A stretch of DNA of 64,000 nucleotides from Mesoplasma tabanidae (GCF_002804025.1 NZ_CP024969.1:1-64000); one strand, 5' to 3'; shown: positions 11,475-25,237, counted from the first letter of the stretch. Numbers and translations: made by a program. The notes: generated by a model not told the origin, from the sequence alone.

Positions 11475-13952
11475 ATGAGTGAAAAAAACTTAGAACATAA
11501 CCACGGTATTATCAAAGGGATTGATATCGCTGCTGAGGTTAGAAAAGACTTTTTAGAATATTCAATGTCTGTTATTGTTAGTCGTGCGCTTCCAGACTTG
11601 AAAGATGGTTTAAAACCTGTTCACCGTCGTATTATTTATGCGATGAATGATTTAGGAATTACTGCAGATAAACCACACAAAAAATCAGCACGTATTGTTG
11701 GGGAAGTTATTGGTAAATACCACCCTCATGGTGATACAGCGGTTTATGACTCAATGGTAAGAATGGCACAAGACTTTTCATACCGTTACCCACTAGTTGA
11801 TGGACATGGTAACTTTGGTTCAATCGATGGTGATGGAGCTGCTGCTATGCGTTATACTGAGGCTAGATTAGCTAAAGTATCAAACTTCATTATTAAAGAT
11901 ATTGATATGAATACAGTTCCTTTTGTTGATAATTATGATGCTAGTGAAAGAGAACCTGCTTATTTAACAGGTTATTTCCCGAACTTATTAGCAAATGGAG
12001 CTATGGGTATTGCTGTTGGAATGGCAACAAGTATCCCGCCGCACAACTTAAGAGAAGTAATTAGTGCTATTCATGCTTTCATTGACAATAGAGAAATCAC
12101 AATTGATGAAATTTTAGATAACCACATTATGGGACCAGATTTCCCTACAGGTGCATTAATGACAAATGGAATTAGAATGCGTGAAGGATATAAAACTGGT
12201 AGAGGTGCTGTAACAATTCGTGCTAAAGTAGCTCTTGAAGAAAATGATCGTCATGCAAGATTTATTATTACTGAAATTCCATACCAAACCAATAAAGCTA
12301 AATTAATTGAAAGAATTGCTGAATTAGTTAAAACAAAACAATTAGAAGGAATTTCAGATATTCGTGATGAATCTAACTATGAAGGTATTAGAATTGTTAT
12401 TGAATTAAGACGTGATTCAAATCCAGATGTTGTTTTATCTAAGTTATACAAATTTACTAATTTACAAACAACATACTCATTAAATTTATTATCATTGCAC
12501 AATAACATTCCTGTGTTATTGGATTTAAAATCAATTATTAAACATTATGTTGATTTCCAAATTAATGTAATTATTAAGCGTTCAATTTTTGAAAAAGATA
12601 AAATTGAAAAACGCTACCATATCTTAGAAGCTTTAGACACAGCATTAGATAATATTGATGCTATTGTTAATATTTTAAGAAACTCACCAGAATCTAATGA
12701 AGCTAAAATGAAATTAACAGAAGCATTTGGATTTGATGAAGAACAAAACAAAGCTATCTTAGATATGAGATTACAACGTTTAGTTGGATTAGAACGTGGA
12801 AAAATTCAACAAGAAATGGCTCAAATCAAAGAAAGAATAGATTATTTAACATTATTAATTTCTGATGAAACAGAACAAAATAATGTTCTTAAAAATCAAT
12901 TATCTGAAATTGCTGAAAAGTTTGGTGATAACAGAAGAACTGAAACTATTGATGAAGGATTAATGGACATTGAAGATGAAGAATTAATCCCAGATGTTAG
13001 AACAATGATTCTTTTAAGTGAAGAAGGATACATTCGTCGTGTTGATCCAGAAGAGTTTAGAGTGCAAAAGCGTGGAGGTAGAGGAGTTAGTGTTAACTCA
13101 TCTAATGAAGATCCAATTGTAATTGCTACAATGGGTAAAATGCGTGACTGAGTATTATTCTTTACTAATTCAGGAAAAGTATTTAGAACTAAAGCATACA
13201 ACATTAGACAATACTCACGTACAGCACGTGGATTACCAATTGTTAACTTCTTAAATGGACTAACAGGTGGAGATAAAATTACGGCTATCCTACCTTTAAG
13301 AAATGTAAAAGAAAAGATGAATTACTTGACTTTCATTACTGAAAAAGGAATGATTAAAAAAACAGATATTTCATTGTTTGATAACATTAATAAAAATGGT
13401 AAGATTGCTATTAACTTAAAAGAAGATGATCAATTAGTAACGGTCTTTGCTACAACTGGAGAAGATACAATTTTCGTTGCTAACAAATCTGGAAAAGTGA
13501 TTAGAATCCAAGAAAACATTGTTAGACCGCTTTCAAGAACAGCATCAGGGGTTAAAGCTATTAAACTTGATGAAAAAGATGTTGTGGTTGGAGCAGTAAG
13601 TTCATTTGGAATTGAAAATATTACTACTATTTCATCAAAAGGAAGTTTCAAGAAAACTAACATTGATGAATACAGAATTTCAGGTCGTAATGGAAAAGGA
13701 ATTAAAGTAATGAACCTAAACGAAAAAACAGGTGACTTTAAATCAATTATTGCAGCTAGAGAAACTGATTTAGTATGTATTATTTCAACAGATGGAAACT
13801 TAATTAAAACAAAAGCATCTGACATTCCTGTTTTAGGAAGAGCAGCAGCTGGGGTTAGAGGTATTCGTCTAAGTGAAGGAAATAAAATTCAGGCAGTGAT
13901 GTTAGAATATCGTAAACACGGTGAAGAAAACCAAGAATTTGAGGAAGATTAG
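11475..13952 (+). CDS. gyrA: DNA gyrase subunit A
   Basis: GyrA is the DNA-breaking and wrapping subunit of gyrase. The 825-residue sequence contains the QRDR motif [13 protein letters not shown] with Thr88 at the position of E. coli Ser83 and Asp92 at that of Asp87, and the catalytic tyrosine in [10 protein letters not shown] (Tyr127). The C-terminal beta-pinwheel shows the GyrA box-like QKRGGRGV near 535-542, supporting gyrase rather than ParC. A TGA Trp codon is at 13149-13151. It forms an operon with gyrB and ends in a very strong hairpin that begins in its stop codon. Confidence 0.96.
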
Positions 13953-13994
13953 GATAAAATAAAAGCACCATTAAAGGTGCTTTTATTTTATCCT
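13951..13994. terminator. Strong bidirectional terminator between gyrA and mnmE
   Basis: A perfect 19-bp inverted repeat starts inside the gyrA stop codon, with core AAAGCACC / GGTGCTTT and a six-base loop ATTAAA. T-rich arms on both sides allow termination of gyrA and of the convergent mnmE. Confidence 0.9.
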
Positions 13995-13999
13995 AATCT

Positions 14000-15358
14000 C
14001 TATTTACCAAGACAATATTTTTTAAAAATGTTGTCTATTATTTCTTCGTCGTATTGCTCACCAATTAATTCATTTAAGTAGTTTCATGCTTGATGTAAAT
14101 CAACATTAACAATATCAATAGGTAACCCATTAATAATAGCTGTTAATGATTTTTCTAAATTATTTTTTACATGTTCAACAAGAGAAATCTGCTCTAAATT
14201 GATTAAAATAAGCGAATCATTTCTTGTTAATTCTTCATTAACATGCATACCTTCAATTCTGTTTATTAGCTGATTTATATCGTTATTAATGGCGCTAGTA
14301 AAAACAAAATTTTTTTCTGAATTAGCTATTTCTTTTTTTTCCATATCGTTTATAAATTCACTTTTATTAAATACAACTATGTATTTTTTATTTTTTATTT
14401 TTTCAAATATTAATTTATTTTCTTTATCATTGATTGATTTGTAATCAACAACAAACAAAACTAATTCAGCTTCATCTATCATTTTAAATGATTTTTCAAT
14501 ACCAAGCCCCTCAACAATATCTTGGGTGTTTCTAATACCCGCGGTGTCAATTAAATTTAAGCTTATATTTTCTAAGTTAATTTCTCCTGTGACAATATCT
14601 CTTGTTGTTCCATGTATATCTGTCACTATTGCTTTGTCTTCATTCAATAATGCATTTAGTAACGAAGATTTACCAACATTGGTTTTACCAACAATTGCTG
14701 TTTTAATACCATTAGTATTTTTGACAGCCATTTTTGATCTTTTTAATAGTGCGCTCACTTCATCAGTAATTAATTCTAGTGCATGTGTTAAATCTTCAAC
14801 ACTACTTCCTTCAACATCATCATAATCAGGATAGTCAATAGAAACTTGAATTCTAGAAATAATATCCAAAAGATTTGCTTTTAAATTAGTAATGCTTTGG
14901 TTGTGAGCACCAGTCATGTTATTAACTCCAATTTTTAAAGCTAATTCATTTTTAGCAAAAATTAAGTCATTAATACCCTCAGCTTGAATTAAATCTATTT
15001 TGTTGTTTAAGAATGCTCGTTGACTAAATTCGCCTTTATTTGCCATTCTTGCCCCGTTCTTTATTATTAGATTGATTATTCTTTGAGTGTTTAATATACC
15101 ACCATGGCAAGCAATTTCAACCACATTTTCACCAGTAAAGCTTGCAGGTGAAACAAAAGATGTTATAACAACTTCATCAACCAGTTCTTCACCGTCAAAT
15201 AGTTTTCTAACTCAAACATTTTTTTCTTTTTTAATTTTTAATTTTAGTAGGTTATTAATTATGTTAAAACTTTCATCACCGCTTATTCTAATTAAAGAAA
15301 TAGCTTGTGTTGATATATTAGTTGTTGGTGCCACTATAGTTTGATTTATGCTACTCAT
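14000..15358 (-). CDS. mnmE: tRNA uridine-5-carboxymethylaminomethyl modification GTPase
   Basis: MnmE, with MnmG, modifies the wobble uridine (U34) of tRNAs reading split codon boxes. The 452-residue protein has the N-terminal tetrahydrofolate-binding domain ([11 protein letters not shown] near 81-91), the central G domain with [14 protein letters not shown] (about 219-232), [12 protein letters not shown] and NKSE, and the C-terminal CLGK motif with the catalytic Cys. The start at 15358 has GGAGAC upstream and gives [11 protein letters not shown], the expected beginning; a shorter Met start would lack the folate domain. Confidence 0.95.
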
Positions 15359-15430
15359 GTATGTCTCCTGTCATTATTAATTATTATACTATTTTAGCAA
15401 TAAAAAAAGATTCCAAAGAATCTAATTGAA

Positions 15431-17041
15431 TTAAGCAATGTTTCCACCAATTGTTCCACCAAGTGAAATCATAACAATTGAAAGAACAAATAATATTGTT
15501 AATATAGGTCACATAAGTTTAAAGAATTTTGTGTAATCAATTTTAGCAATACCAATAGCAGCCATAATAATCCCTGATGTTGGAGTAAATAAATTAATAA
15601 ACCCGTTAGCCATTGAAAAGGCAGTTATAGAGCCACTAGCTAATACTTCAGGATCTTTTGAAAGAACTCCACCAGCACCCCCAAGTAATGGGAACACAGC
15701 TTTTGCAAACCCTGATGTTGATGGAATAAATAATGAAAGTGGAATAAATAAAATAAATAGAATTATTAAAATACCTACTGAAGAATTAATTCCCCCAATT
15801 GAACTAGCTAATCCAGATACAACCAGATGTTGAATAAATGATTTCTCAAGAGCTCAACCAATTCCCCCAGCAACGGCAATAACTAGACAAACACCAAATA
15901 AATCTTTTGCACCAGTCATGAATTGATCCAAGAAACCTTCTTCTCCTAATCCGTTAACTAAACCAAGCGCAATTGAAGAAACTAAGAAAATTGCTGAAAC
16001 AACAATAAAATCACCATTACCAAATCCCTCAGCTTGACTAGATAAATAAGGAATATATGTGTTAATTCATTTTCCAAATTTATAAAAAGGACCTCAAGAA
16101 TTATGAATTTTGGGATCATTTTCAAATCCTAAAATGCTATCTCAACCAACCATATAAAAAATCATTAAGATAAATGTTAAACCAAAAAATATTAAAGTTA
16201 ATTTTCTTTTTCAATTCATATCAATTTTATCTGCAGCTTCATTTAGAAAAAACTTTTTGTCTTCTTCCATTGTTTTAAAAACAACAGACTTTTGAGGATT
16301 TCTTTTAACTTTTCAAGAGTATCACATGACAAAAATTATAGATGCAGCAGTCATAACAAATCAAGAAGCAATTCTTCAAACTAATCCATCACCAACAGAT
16401 GTGTCAATTCCTGAACTATTAACAGTATCAACCGCAACTCCTATAGCAAACGGGTTAACTGTTGAATTCATCACTCCAACCCCTGCCCCAAGTAAAACAA
16501 TCATAAATCCAGTTAATTTATCAAAACCAGCAGCCATCATTAAAGGAATACATATCATATAAAATCCTAAAGATTCTTCAGCAAGACCTTCAGCACTACC
16601 AACGATAGAAAAGAAAGTCATTAAAGGAATAATAGCTCAAATTTCTTTCCCTTTTAGCGCTGATGTTATATTCTGTGAAAATCCTTCTAGTGCTTTAGAA
16701 CAAATAACAATATTTAGAAATCCTCCCAAAGCAACTAAGAAAACAATTATTTCAGCTCCATTAACAAAACCATTAATTGGAGCCATGAATAGATCAAATA
16801 TTCCTAATGCAACAATTTTTTCATCATGTGCTGGAATTTCATTTCCATTTATATCAGTTCCTGCTTTAATATGCACTGTTGCACCACTTCACTTTAGAAT
16901 TCAACTCATAAAAATTATGAATGCAATAATTAGTAAAAGAATGCTGAAAGCAGAAAGCATTTTAAATTGCTTTTCATTCGCTTTTCCTGAAACTTGTTTA
17001 TTTCTTTTAAATGGATTTTTTATTTTAAAATCATTTTTCAC
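15431..17041 (-). CDS. YfcC/ArcD-family membrane transporter
   Basis: A 536-residue, multi-spanning membrane protein of the YfcC/DcuC-like family (C4-dicarboxylate or basic amino-acid antiporter superfamily). Recognisable stretches are FLVALGGFLNIV, GAGVGVMNSTVNPFAIGVA and the C-terminal GFINLFTPTSGIIMAAIGIA, which is characteristic of this family. The best in-frame start is GTG at 17039-17041 with a weak GGATAAAG site; the next in-frame ATG would cut the cytoplasmic N-terminus. Substrate is not certain: arginine/ornithine exchange and dicarboxylate uptake are both known in the family. It lies downstream of an amino-acid permease on the same strand. Confidence 0.75.
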
Positions 17042-17125
17042 TGTACTTTATCCAATCTATTTGTTAAGTAAATTGATTATATTAAAAAAAGAACATAATT
17101 TTTTTCTTTCTATTAAAATAACATA

Positions 17126-18736
17126 TTACTTTTTCTTTAATATTTTTTTCTTTATTAGTTTTAAATCAGCAATAATACTTAAGTTTTCTTCAATTTTTAT
17201 ATTTGAATTAATTTCTCCATCTCAACCATCTGTATAAGGGTCTTTCTTAAATCTATATTCTTGAATTAAAAATACAAAAATATTTATTAGTAATGAAACA
17301 AGTAAAATAATTAAAAATCACATTCCTGACTGAGTTATTCCTCATTCACCTTTTGCAATATTTTTAGGTTCTCAGATAAAAGCAAAAATTCCAAAAAAAA
17401 TAAAGATTGTCATAAAGAATGAAGAAATAATGCCACAAACCATAAATAATTTTGTTTGTTCAACATCAACTTTTTTAGTAAATCTATTAATAACCCCAGC
17501 AACCATAACGGCTAATACCATTATAAACACTAAAGCACTTGTTCCAGAAGAAAACCAATTTATATAATCTGCTGGTTTATTTAATAATTCTTCTATATTT
17601 TGAACGTTTCCACCAGACCCAACTGCTGAAGATATTCCATCTCAGCCTTCTCTTTTTGTACAAATACCTATTACTATTAAGAAAGTGTAAGCTACTATAA
17701 AAATAAACATTTGAATAACCCCAGCTTCTTTATAACTCATACTTCTTTTTTTAGTATAAATAGTTTTGTTATTTGCATCAGAAGCTAAATCAACAATAGC
17801 AATATCAACAAATATATTTGAACCAAGCAAACAAATACTCATTAATATTAAATTTGAAATAATTCTTGCAGCATTACTTTCTTTGCCACCTAGCATTTTT
17901 TCAAACAACTTAACAATTGAACCATCTGGAGATCCCATAAATAATGATAAAGCCATTAATACATAAAATACTGCAACAAATACCATTCCGGCAAATAAAG
18001 CTTTTGGAACTACATCTTTATGTGTTGCTGTTTTTTGTGCGTTAGCAATATAAACATAACCATCAAAGGCAAAAAGTATTCCACCAAAACCACCAAGAAA
18101 TAATATTGGTGACCATTCATTTGTTCCCCAAGTATTTTTGTCATATCCACCATTTCATCAAGAACTAGTACCACCTGTTTTATCGATTAAAATAAAACCT
18201 GCAATAAATGCTATCAGTAGAGGTAAAAACTTAATTAAAATACCTACTATTTGAATTCTCCTATTAATGAATCTTTTGTATATTGATAGAATTGTGCAAG
18301 TTATAAAAATGCTTATGCCAACTAATAAATAAATTATTAATTGTTGGTAAGGGGCAATTGGCGCACCAATTGCTAATAATAAATAATTAACTGCTCCAGC
18401 CACAAAAACACTTTGTGTACTTGGAATATAAACTCATCCATACATAATTGAAAAGAAAGATGCTGTTTTTCTATTTATAAATATTTTAGCTCAGTTACCT
18501 AATGTACCATTTCCAAAATGCTTAGTTGAAGAAGAAATCTCAATAAAAACAATCATTGACATAATACAAATAATGCCAACAAAAGATCAAAGAATTATTG
18601 CAATTATTGGGTTGTTTGTTTGATTTAATAATTCACTATTTTTCATATAAATTCCAGAACCAATTACAGTTCCAATAACCATTACAAAAAGAGTCAAAAA
18701 TTCAAACGTTTTAGTTTTAGTTTTTTTGGTGTTCAT
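17126..18736 (-). CDS. APC-superfamily amino acid permease
   Basis: A 536-residue permease with about 12 membrane segments. The first helix carries the APC signature VMVIGTVIGSGIY (about 19-31), and GGFGGILFAFDGYVYIANA near 210-228 matches the helix-6 substrate region. The start at 18736 has a GAAAG site. It reads toward the YfcC-type transporter with an 84-base gap and no clear terminator, so the two may be co-transcribed. An amino-acid importer or antiporter is likely; the substrate cannot be assigned. Several Trp codons are TGA. Confidence 0.8.
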
Positions 18737-18802
18737 TTTTTTAACTTTCTATATGTTTAGAAATAATTGTAATATAAAAATTTTAAAAGTGTAAAGCAAA
18801 AT

Positions 18803-18822
18803 AAAAAACACTTTAGTGTGTT

Positions 18823-18826
<4 letters not shown>
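18803..18826 (-). terminator. Terminator after serS
   Basis: On the minus strand AAAACAC and GTGTTTT form a 7-bp stem right after the serS stop, followed by T-rich sequence. Confidence 0.7.
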
Positions 18827-20091
<1,265 letters not shown>

Positions 20092-20238
20092 TTTTCCTCC
20101 GACTTCACTAAGTGATTACTATATAAAATTATAATACAAATTCAAATGTAAAAAATCTATTCTTATGACAGAGAAAGCATAATTGTTTATTTATTAAAGA
20201 AATAAGGTAAAATTTAAAAATGTATAGGAGATAGCAAA
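20092..20238. promoter_or_regulatory. Divergent promoter region serS / hslO
   Basis: Toward serS there is TATAAT on the minus strand near 20130. Toward hslO there is TTGTTT at 20183-20188 and TAAAAT at 20208-20213 with a long 19-base spacer. The 11-base palindrome TCACTTAGTGA lies just upstream of the serS ribosome site. Confidence 0.45.
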
Positions 20239-21102
20239 ATGGATTTACAAATAAGAGCAATAAGCCATAAACATAATGCAAAAATAGCAATAGTAGATAT
20301 TAGTGAAAGTATGAGACAAATTTGTGATTTGCAACAAACAAATCCTTTTGTAAGCATCGCTTTATCAAAATTTACTTTAGGTAATACATTAATTTCACTA
20401 GATAATAAAGAACTTGCAAAAATTAATTCAAATTATATTTCAAATAATGGAGCAGTTAAAAAAATGATTGCCGAATTTCAAAACAATAAAGTTAGAGCGT
20501 ATGCACAAGTTAAAGATTTTGAGATTGAACAATATATACCAAAACTAAGTAACAACCCGGTTTATGCAACAATAGGAACTCAGGGACAACTTTTAAACAG
20601 TAGAGATATGGGCCTAAAAGAACCTTATGTTTCAACAATTAATACTGATTCACCTAATATGGATCATATTTGAATGGATTTTTTAAGAGATAGTAATCAA
20701 GTTGGTTCTTTACTAACAAGTGATGTAAAACTTGATAAAGAACTAAAAATTCAAAAAGTTGTAGGTATATTAATTCAATTATTACCAGAACATACTCAAG
20801 AAGATATTGAATTGTTGGAATCAAAATTGGGAAATACTAACTTTATATGTGAAATCTTAATCAAATCAACAAATTATTATGAAGTTATCAAAGAAATTTT
20901 TGAAGATGCAACAATTTTAGAAAGCAAAGAGATTATTTTTGAATGTACATGCAATGATAAAAAAATATTGAACTCAGTTAAATTATTAGGAAAAAATGAT
21001 ATTGAAGAATTAATTAACAATAATGAAAATGTTCAAGTTATTTGTGATTTTTGTAATAAAGAATACATTGTTAAAAATGAAAAGCTTAAGCAATTAATTT
21101 AA
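20239..21102 (+). CDS. hslO: Hsp33 redox-regulated chaperone
   Basis: Hsp33 is a cytosolic holdase activated when its zinc centre is oxidised. The 287-residue protein has the four zinc-binding cysteines in the expected C-terminal pattern: Cys236-x-Cys238 and Cys269-x-x-Cys272. The N-terminal domain matches the family length and ends in a linker. One Trp near residue 145 is TGA, so the gene is intact. GGAGA precedes the ATG. It stands alone before a terminator. Confidence 0.93.
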
Positions 21103-21108
21103 TTAGAG

Positions 21109-21153
21109 CAAAAGGAGAGGCAATATATTTGTCCAAAATCCTTTTGTTTTTTT
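21109..21153 (+). terminator. Long-loop intrinsic terminator after hslO
   Basis: CAAAAGGA at 21109-21116 pairs with TCCTTTTG at 21139-21146, followed by seven T residues. The loop is 22 bases, longer than usual. Confidence 0.65.
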
Positions 21154-21216
21154 CTATTAATGATAGAATTATAAAGATATTGTTTTAACATTTTTAAGAA
21201 AGAATAGGGACAAATA

Positions 21217-22884
21217 ATGGCTAATAACAAAAAAAATGCTAGTGCCAACACTTGGTCTAAGGCAGAAAATACAAAAACTGTTAATGCACAAAAAGCAGCT
21301 CAAGTTAAGAATGAAGCTGCCTACAATAAAGAAATTGTTGATAAATACAAAGAAGCTATAAGTTCAACAAATAAATCATTAAATAAAAAATCAGTTTCAA
21401 AAAAAATAGCTGAACCTAAAACTGAAGAATCAAAAATAGCTGAGGTAAAACAAACAGTTAAAAAAGAACTGGGACCTAAGGCTAAAGAAGTTAAAGTTCA
21501 AAACATTAAAGAAACGCCAAAAAATGAAGGTTCTCTAAGCAAAAGAGAACAAAAATTGATTGAAAAATTAAATGAAAAAGAATCAATTAAGCAAAAACTT
21601 GCAGAAGAAAAAAAATACAAAAAAGAAAATAAAAAACAAGCTAAATTGATTTATAAAGAACAAATGCAACAAGAAAAAGAGAGAATTCTTTTTAAAAAAC
21701 AAGCAATCGAATTAAAAATGAAACAAGAAGCGGAAGCAGAAACTAGAAGAGTTGCTGCTGAAAAAGCAAAAGCTGCAAAAGAAACAGAATTGGTTGAAAC
21801 TAAAAGAGTTGACGCTGAAAAAGCAGAAAAGGAAAAACAAGCAAGGGAATTAAAAATGAAACAAGAAGCAGAAGCAAAAAAACTTTTAGAAGAAAAAGCT
21901 GAAACAAAAAAACCAGTAGCTAAAAAACAAAAAAAAGCTACTAAAGTTGAAGTTGTTGAAGTTAAAGAAATTGAAGTTTTTCAAACAACAGCTGAGTCTG
22001 AAGCTAAACGTGAATTTATTGAACTTGAACCTAAAGCAAATTTTGATAAAGGTGTAAAAGGTTTAAAACAAAAAAATAAATATCAAAAACAATTAACAAA
22101 TAAATATTCAAAAGATATTTTAAGTCAAGGAACTATTGTTACAACTGCAAATTGTCGCCCAAATACTTTAGAACATATTATTGAACTAAAAAATGTTAGA
22201 AAATCATATATAACTGGAGATTTGGAAACACCTATTTTAAAAGGTATTGATGTTAAATTAGATAAAGGTGATTTCATTGTTATTCTTGGACCATCAGGAT
22301 CAGGGAAAACAACTTTCTTAAATGTTATTTCTGGATTAGATAAAGCAACTGAAGGTGATGTATTCATCTTGGGTTCAAATTTATCTTTATTAAAAGATTC
22401 ACATTTAACAAAATTTAGAAGAAGAAATGTAGGATTTATTTTCCAACAATATAACTTATTAACAAACTTAACTTCTAAAGAAAATGCTGAAGTTGGGCAA
22501 AATCTTGCAAATAAAGATAAGCAAGGAATGAGTATTGAAGAAATCTTTGAAACTATTGGAATGAAGGAACAAATGAACAAATATCCTCACCAAATGTCGG
22601 GGGGGCAACAACAAAGGGTTTCTATCGCTAGAGCGTTAGCAAAAAATCCAGAAATATTGTTTGCTGATGAACCAACAGGTGCTTTAGATGAAGAAATGGG
22701 ACGTAAAGTTCTAGAAATTTTAGTAAAAGTTAACCGTGAACAAAAAACAACTGTTGTTGTAGTTACTCACAACCCTAACATCGCGAAAATTGCTAACACA
22801 GTAATTCATATTAAAAATGGATTAATTGACAGTTTAGAGAAAAATAAGAAGCCAGCAGATCCAAAAACAATCGAGTGATCTTAG
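21217..22884 (+). CDS. LolD/MacB-type ABC ATPase with long charged N-terminal extension
   Basis: The 555-residue protein has two parts. Residues 1 to about 320 are Lys/Glu/Ala-rich, strongly helical and coiled-coil-like, with repeats such as KMKQEAEA. Residues from about 327 form a complete LolD-type ABC ATPase: Walker A GPSGSGKTT at 358-366, Q-loop FIFQQYNLL, signature MSGGQQQR, Walker B LFADEPTGALDE and H-loop VVVTHNPNIA. The family normally lacks the extension. The partner permease (FtsX/MacB-like) is not adjacent. The true stop is TAG at 22882-22884 after a TGA Trp. The extension might tether the ATPase to a partner or cytoskeleton; that is a guess. Confidence 0.85.
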
Positions 22885-22912
22885 AAAATGAACCAATAAT
22901 GGTTCATTTTTT
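22885..22912 (+). terminator. Intrinsic terminator after the LolD-like gene
   Basis: An 11-bp perfect stem AAAATGAACCA / TGGTTCATTTT (22885-22910) with loop ATAA and a T-run. Confidence 0.88.
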
Positions 22913-22974
22913 GTTTTTATTAATAATAAGTTTTATAATTAAAATATCATATAAAAGAAAGTTGTTGAAATAAA

Positions 22975-25095
22975 ATGAAAAAACTATTATTAACACTATC
23001 ATCTGTATTTATTATTGCTGGTGCTGCAGGTTCTGTTGTTTCTTGTGGAGTTAGCCCAGAGAAAGAAGTAATATTTGCTCTTATTGGAGGTTATTCAATG
23101 AGTGACACTGATTTAGAAAAACTTAATGCTTATAAAGAAATGGCTGATGAGTTTAATGAAGAACACAAAAACGAAGAAAATTTCGTTCCTATTAATGTTG
23201 TTTGAAGAGAGTCAAGTTATCTTAATAATGCTGTTTTAACAGGTGATAATCTACCAGACTTATATATTTCATATGTTGATGCTGCTTCTACTTACTTGGA
23301 GTCAACTGTGGCTGATCAAGTAAGAGACATGGAAAAATCAATGGGCGAAGATGGTTTTAAAAAATTTACTGATGATTTAATAACCCCAGCTTTTATTGAA
23401 GAAGGTAAGTATAAAGAAACTCAAGTTGTATTCCCTTTTGGTAAATCATTTGATATTTCAGTTATAAATGTAAATTTATTATTTCAATTTATGGCTCTTT
23501 TTGAAGAAGAAAGTGTAAAGTCAAAATTAACAAATCTTGAAGAAAAATATAAACAATACAATGCCAAAAGAAAAAATGTACTTGAAAATAATACTGAAAT
23601 GTCAGGAACAAGAATATTTAAAAATGGTTTAACAATTGTTCAAAATAATCAATATCTAAAACAAAATGATCTAGAAGTTCCTATTGATAGTACAACTTAC
23701 AATTATTTAGTAGACTTATTTTTAAAAGTTGATAATTCAATTGATGGGATTAAATCAATTTTTGCGTCAACTAAAAATGTTTTAGCATTAACAATCGCAA
23801 TGAATCAAATTATACAAAAAAATCTTTTAGATGTAACTGTCAAAATTGATAATAATAAGTATGTTAAACCAAATGAAAAATTTAATTTTGCTTTTGGTAT
23901 TGATTCACTTGATAATAAGTACTACATGGACTACGCTTCAACAAGTGAAGGTCATGAGATTATAGATATTCAAAATGACAAGGATTTTTGATATAACGCA
24001 ACTTATGAAAATAAAAAGGCAAATATCACATTGAATTCTGAATCTCAAAGTTTTAAGGATACATCAAAATACCTACAAGGTATGAAGAAAATTGCATTAA
24101 GTAATTTTGAAAAAGATAAATCTGTACCAATAAATTATTCAGAACAATGAAATGGTGTTTTTTCAACATCAAGATACGAACAAAATTCTCAATCTAAAAC
24201 ATATATAACACAAGACTTTACAAAAGGGACTATGTTTATGGGAAGTGCATCATCTGCAAATGATTTTTATTTTACAACCTCATGAACAAAAAATCTAGAT
24301 GTATACAATAATCAAAACTTACCGACACAAAAAGAAACAGTTACTTATACACCAGTTACAAGAGCCGATGTTATAACAACTTCTAAAACAAATGAATCAA
24401 ATCCGGAAAAAGCTGTTTTTATGTCACAAGGTAGAGGAATAGCTGGATTTAAATCTAATGGAAGCAACGCTTTGTATAAAGAAGAAAGTGTTAAAAATTT
24501 CTTGAATTACATTATGCAACCAGTACCAGCTGCTAGATTTGCGCTAAGAACAAGTTATATGCCAGCGACAAAATCCGGAATGCTTATTTATGAAAATTAT
24601 TTAAATGGTAATTATAATAATAATGAAGGAAATCCAAAAGATAAAAAAGCACTTATAAAAGTAGTACAAGAAATAGAAGCATCATATAATTCAAATAGTA
24701 TCACTGAGCACCAAGCTGAAGAATTAATACCAGAATATTTTGGGCAAATATTAACAAATAACAAGCCCGAATGAAAAGCAGGAATTAGTCCTGTAAATAC
24801 AGGTTTTATAAATGATTACTTAAATCCAAAAATTGGAAATGAGGTTCATCTTGAAGAAAACAAAGTTAGTCTTGTTTCATCAAAAGCGCACCCTGTAACA
24901 GATATAGTGAGAAGTGGAATAAAAAACTCAATATCAGGAACAAATGGAATTATGGATTTAGCAAAAAAACCTAATATGAGTTTTTATGATTTAATTAAGT
25001 CACCAAGCAATGCAACTGATTCTGCCTATTTAGCATATTGATTAGGTAGACAACAAGGCGATTTCTACAAAGAAATTAATTTAAAATATTCATAA
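22975..25095 (+). CDS. Solute-binding-like lipoprotein (paralog 1, no riboswitch)
   Basis: A 706-residue lipoprotein with signal MKKLLLTLSSVF and lipobox SVVSC. It resembles the extracellular solute-binding proteins of UgpB/MalE type: a periplasmic-binding start (KEVIFALIGGY), GDNLPDLYISYVDAAS near 90, and VVFPFGKSFDISVINVNLL near 145. It is clearly paralogous to the lipoprotein at 29255, including the MSQGRGIAGFKS and LNYIMQP segments. Its size matches, from memory, the MG185-type lipoproteins of mycoplasmas. Unlike its paralog it has only a short leader with TTTATAAT around 22931-22938 and no riboswitch. The IS30 insertion lies in its terminator. The ligand is unknown. Confidence 0.75.
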
Positions 25096-25140
25096 AAATA
25101 AAGAATAGTTAGAAGTAACTATTCTACGAATTAAAATTGG

Positions 25141-25189
25141 AACTGCAACACTTATGAGAAAATAATCTCATAGGCATTGCAGTTTTTTT
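25141..25189 (+). terminator. Element-borne terminator in the IS30 left end (copy 1)
   Basis: Nested stems AACTGCAA / TTGCAGTT and TATGAGA / TCTCATA are followed by a T-run, all inside the left end and upstream of the transposase. It should block read-in transcription from the host gene. The same structure occurs in copies 2 and 3. Confidence 0.75.
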
Positions 25190-25237
25190 GATACAAAAAA
25201 GCAACCCCTTGACCGACTAAAGCCCAAAGGAGTTACC

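Noticed and set aside
13951-13994. Perfect 19-bp inverted repeat considered as attachment site or small RNA
   Set aside because: It is placed exactly between convergent genes with A- and T-runs on each side, fully explained as a bidirectional terminator.
17042-17125. Gap between the two minus-strand transporters searched for a promoter or terminator
   Set aside because: Only A/T-rich sequence with no convincing hairpin or promoter pair was seen.
16785-17237. 150-codon plus-strand frame overlapping the two minus-strand transporters
   Set aside because: It lies opposite conserved transporter sequence, is rich in Phe/Ile/Leu from reversed membrane codons and has no ribosome site.
20092-20238. 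Possible T-box leader before serS
   Set aside because: No T-box consensus or specifier stem could be found; only a promoter and a short palindrome.
25103-25124. Palindromic direct repeats considered as CRISPR-like units
   Set aside because: They occur only in pairs at the ends of insertion elements, with different sequences at each locus; they are target-site duplications.
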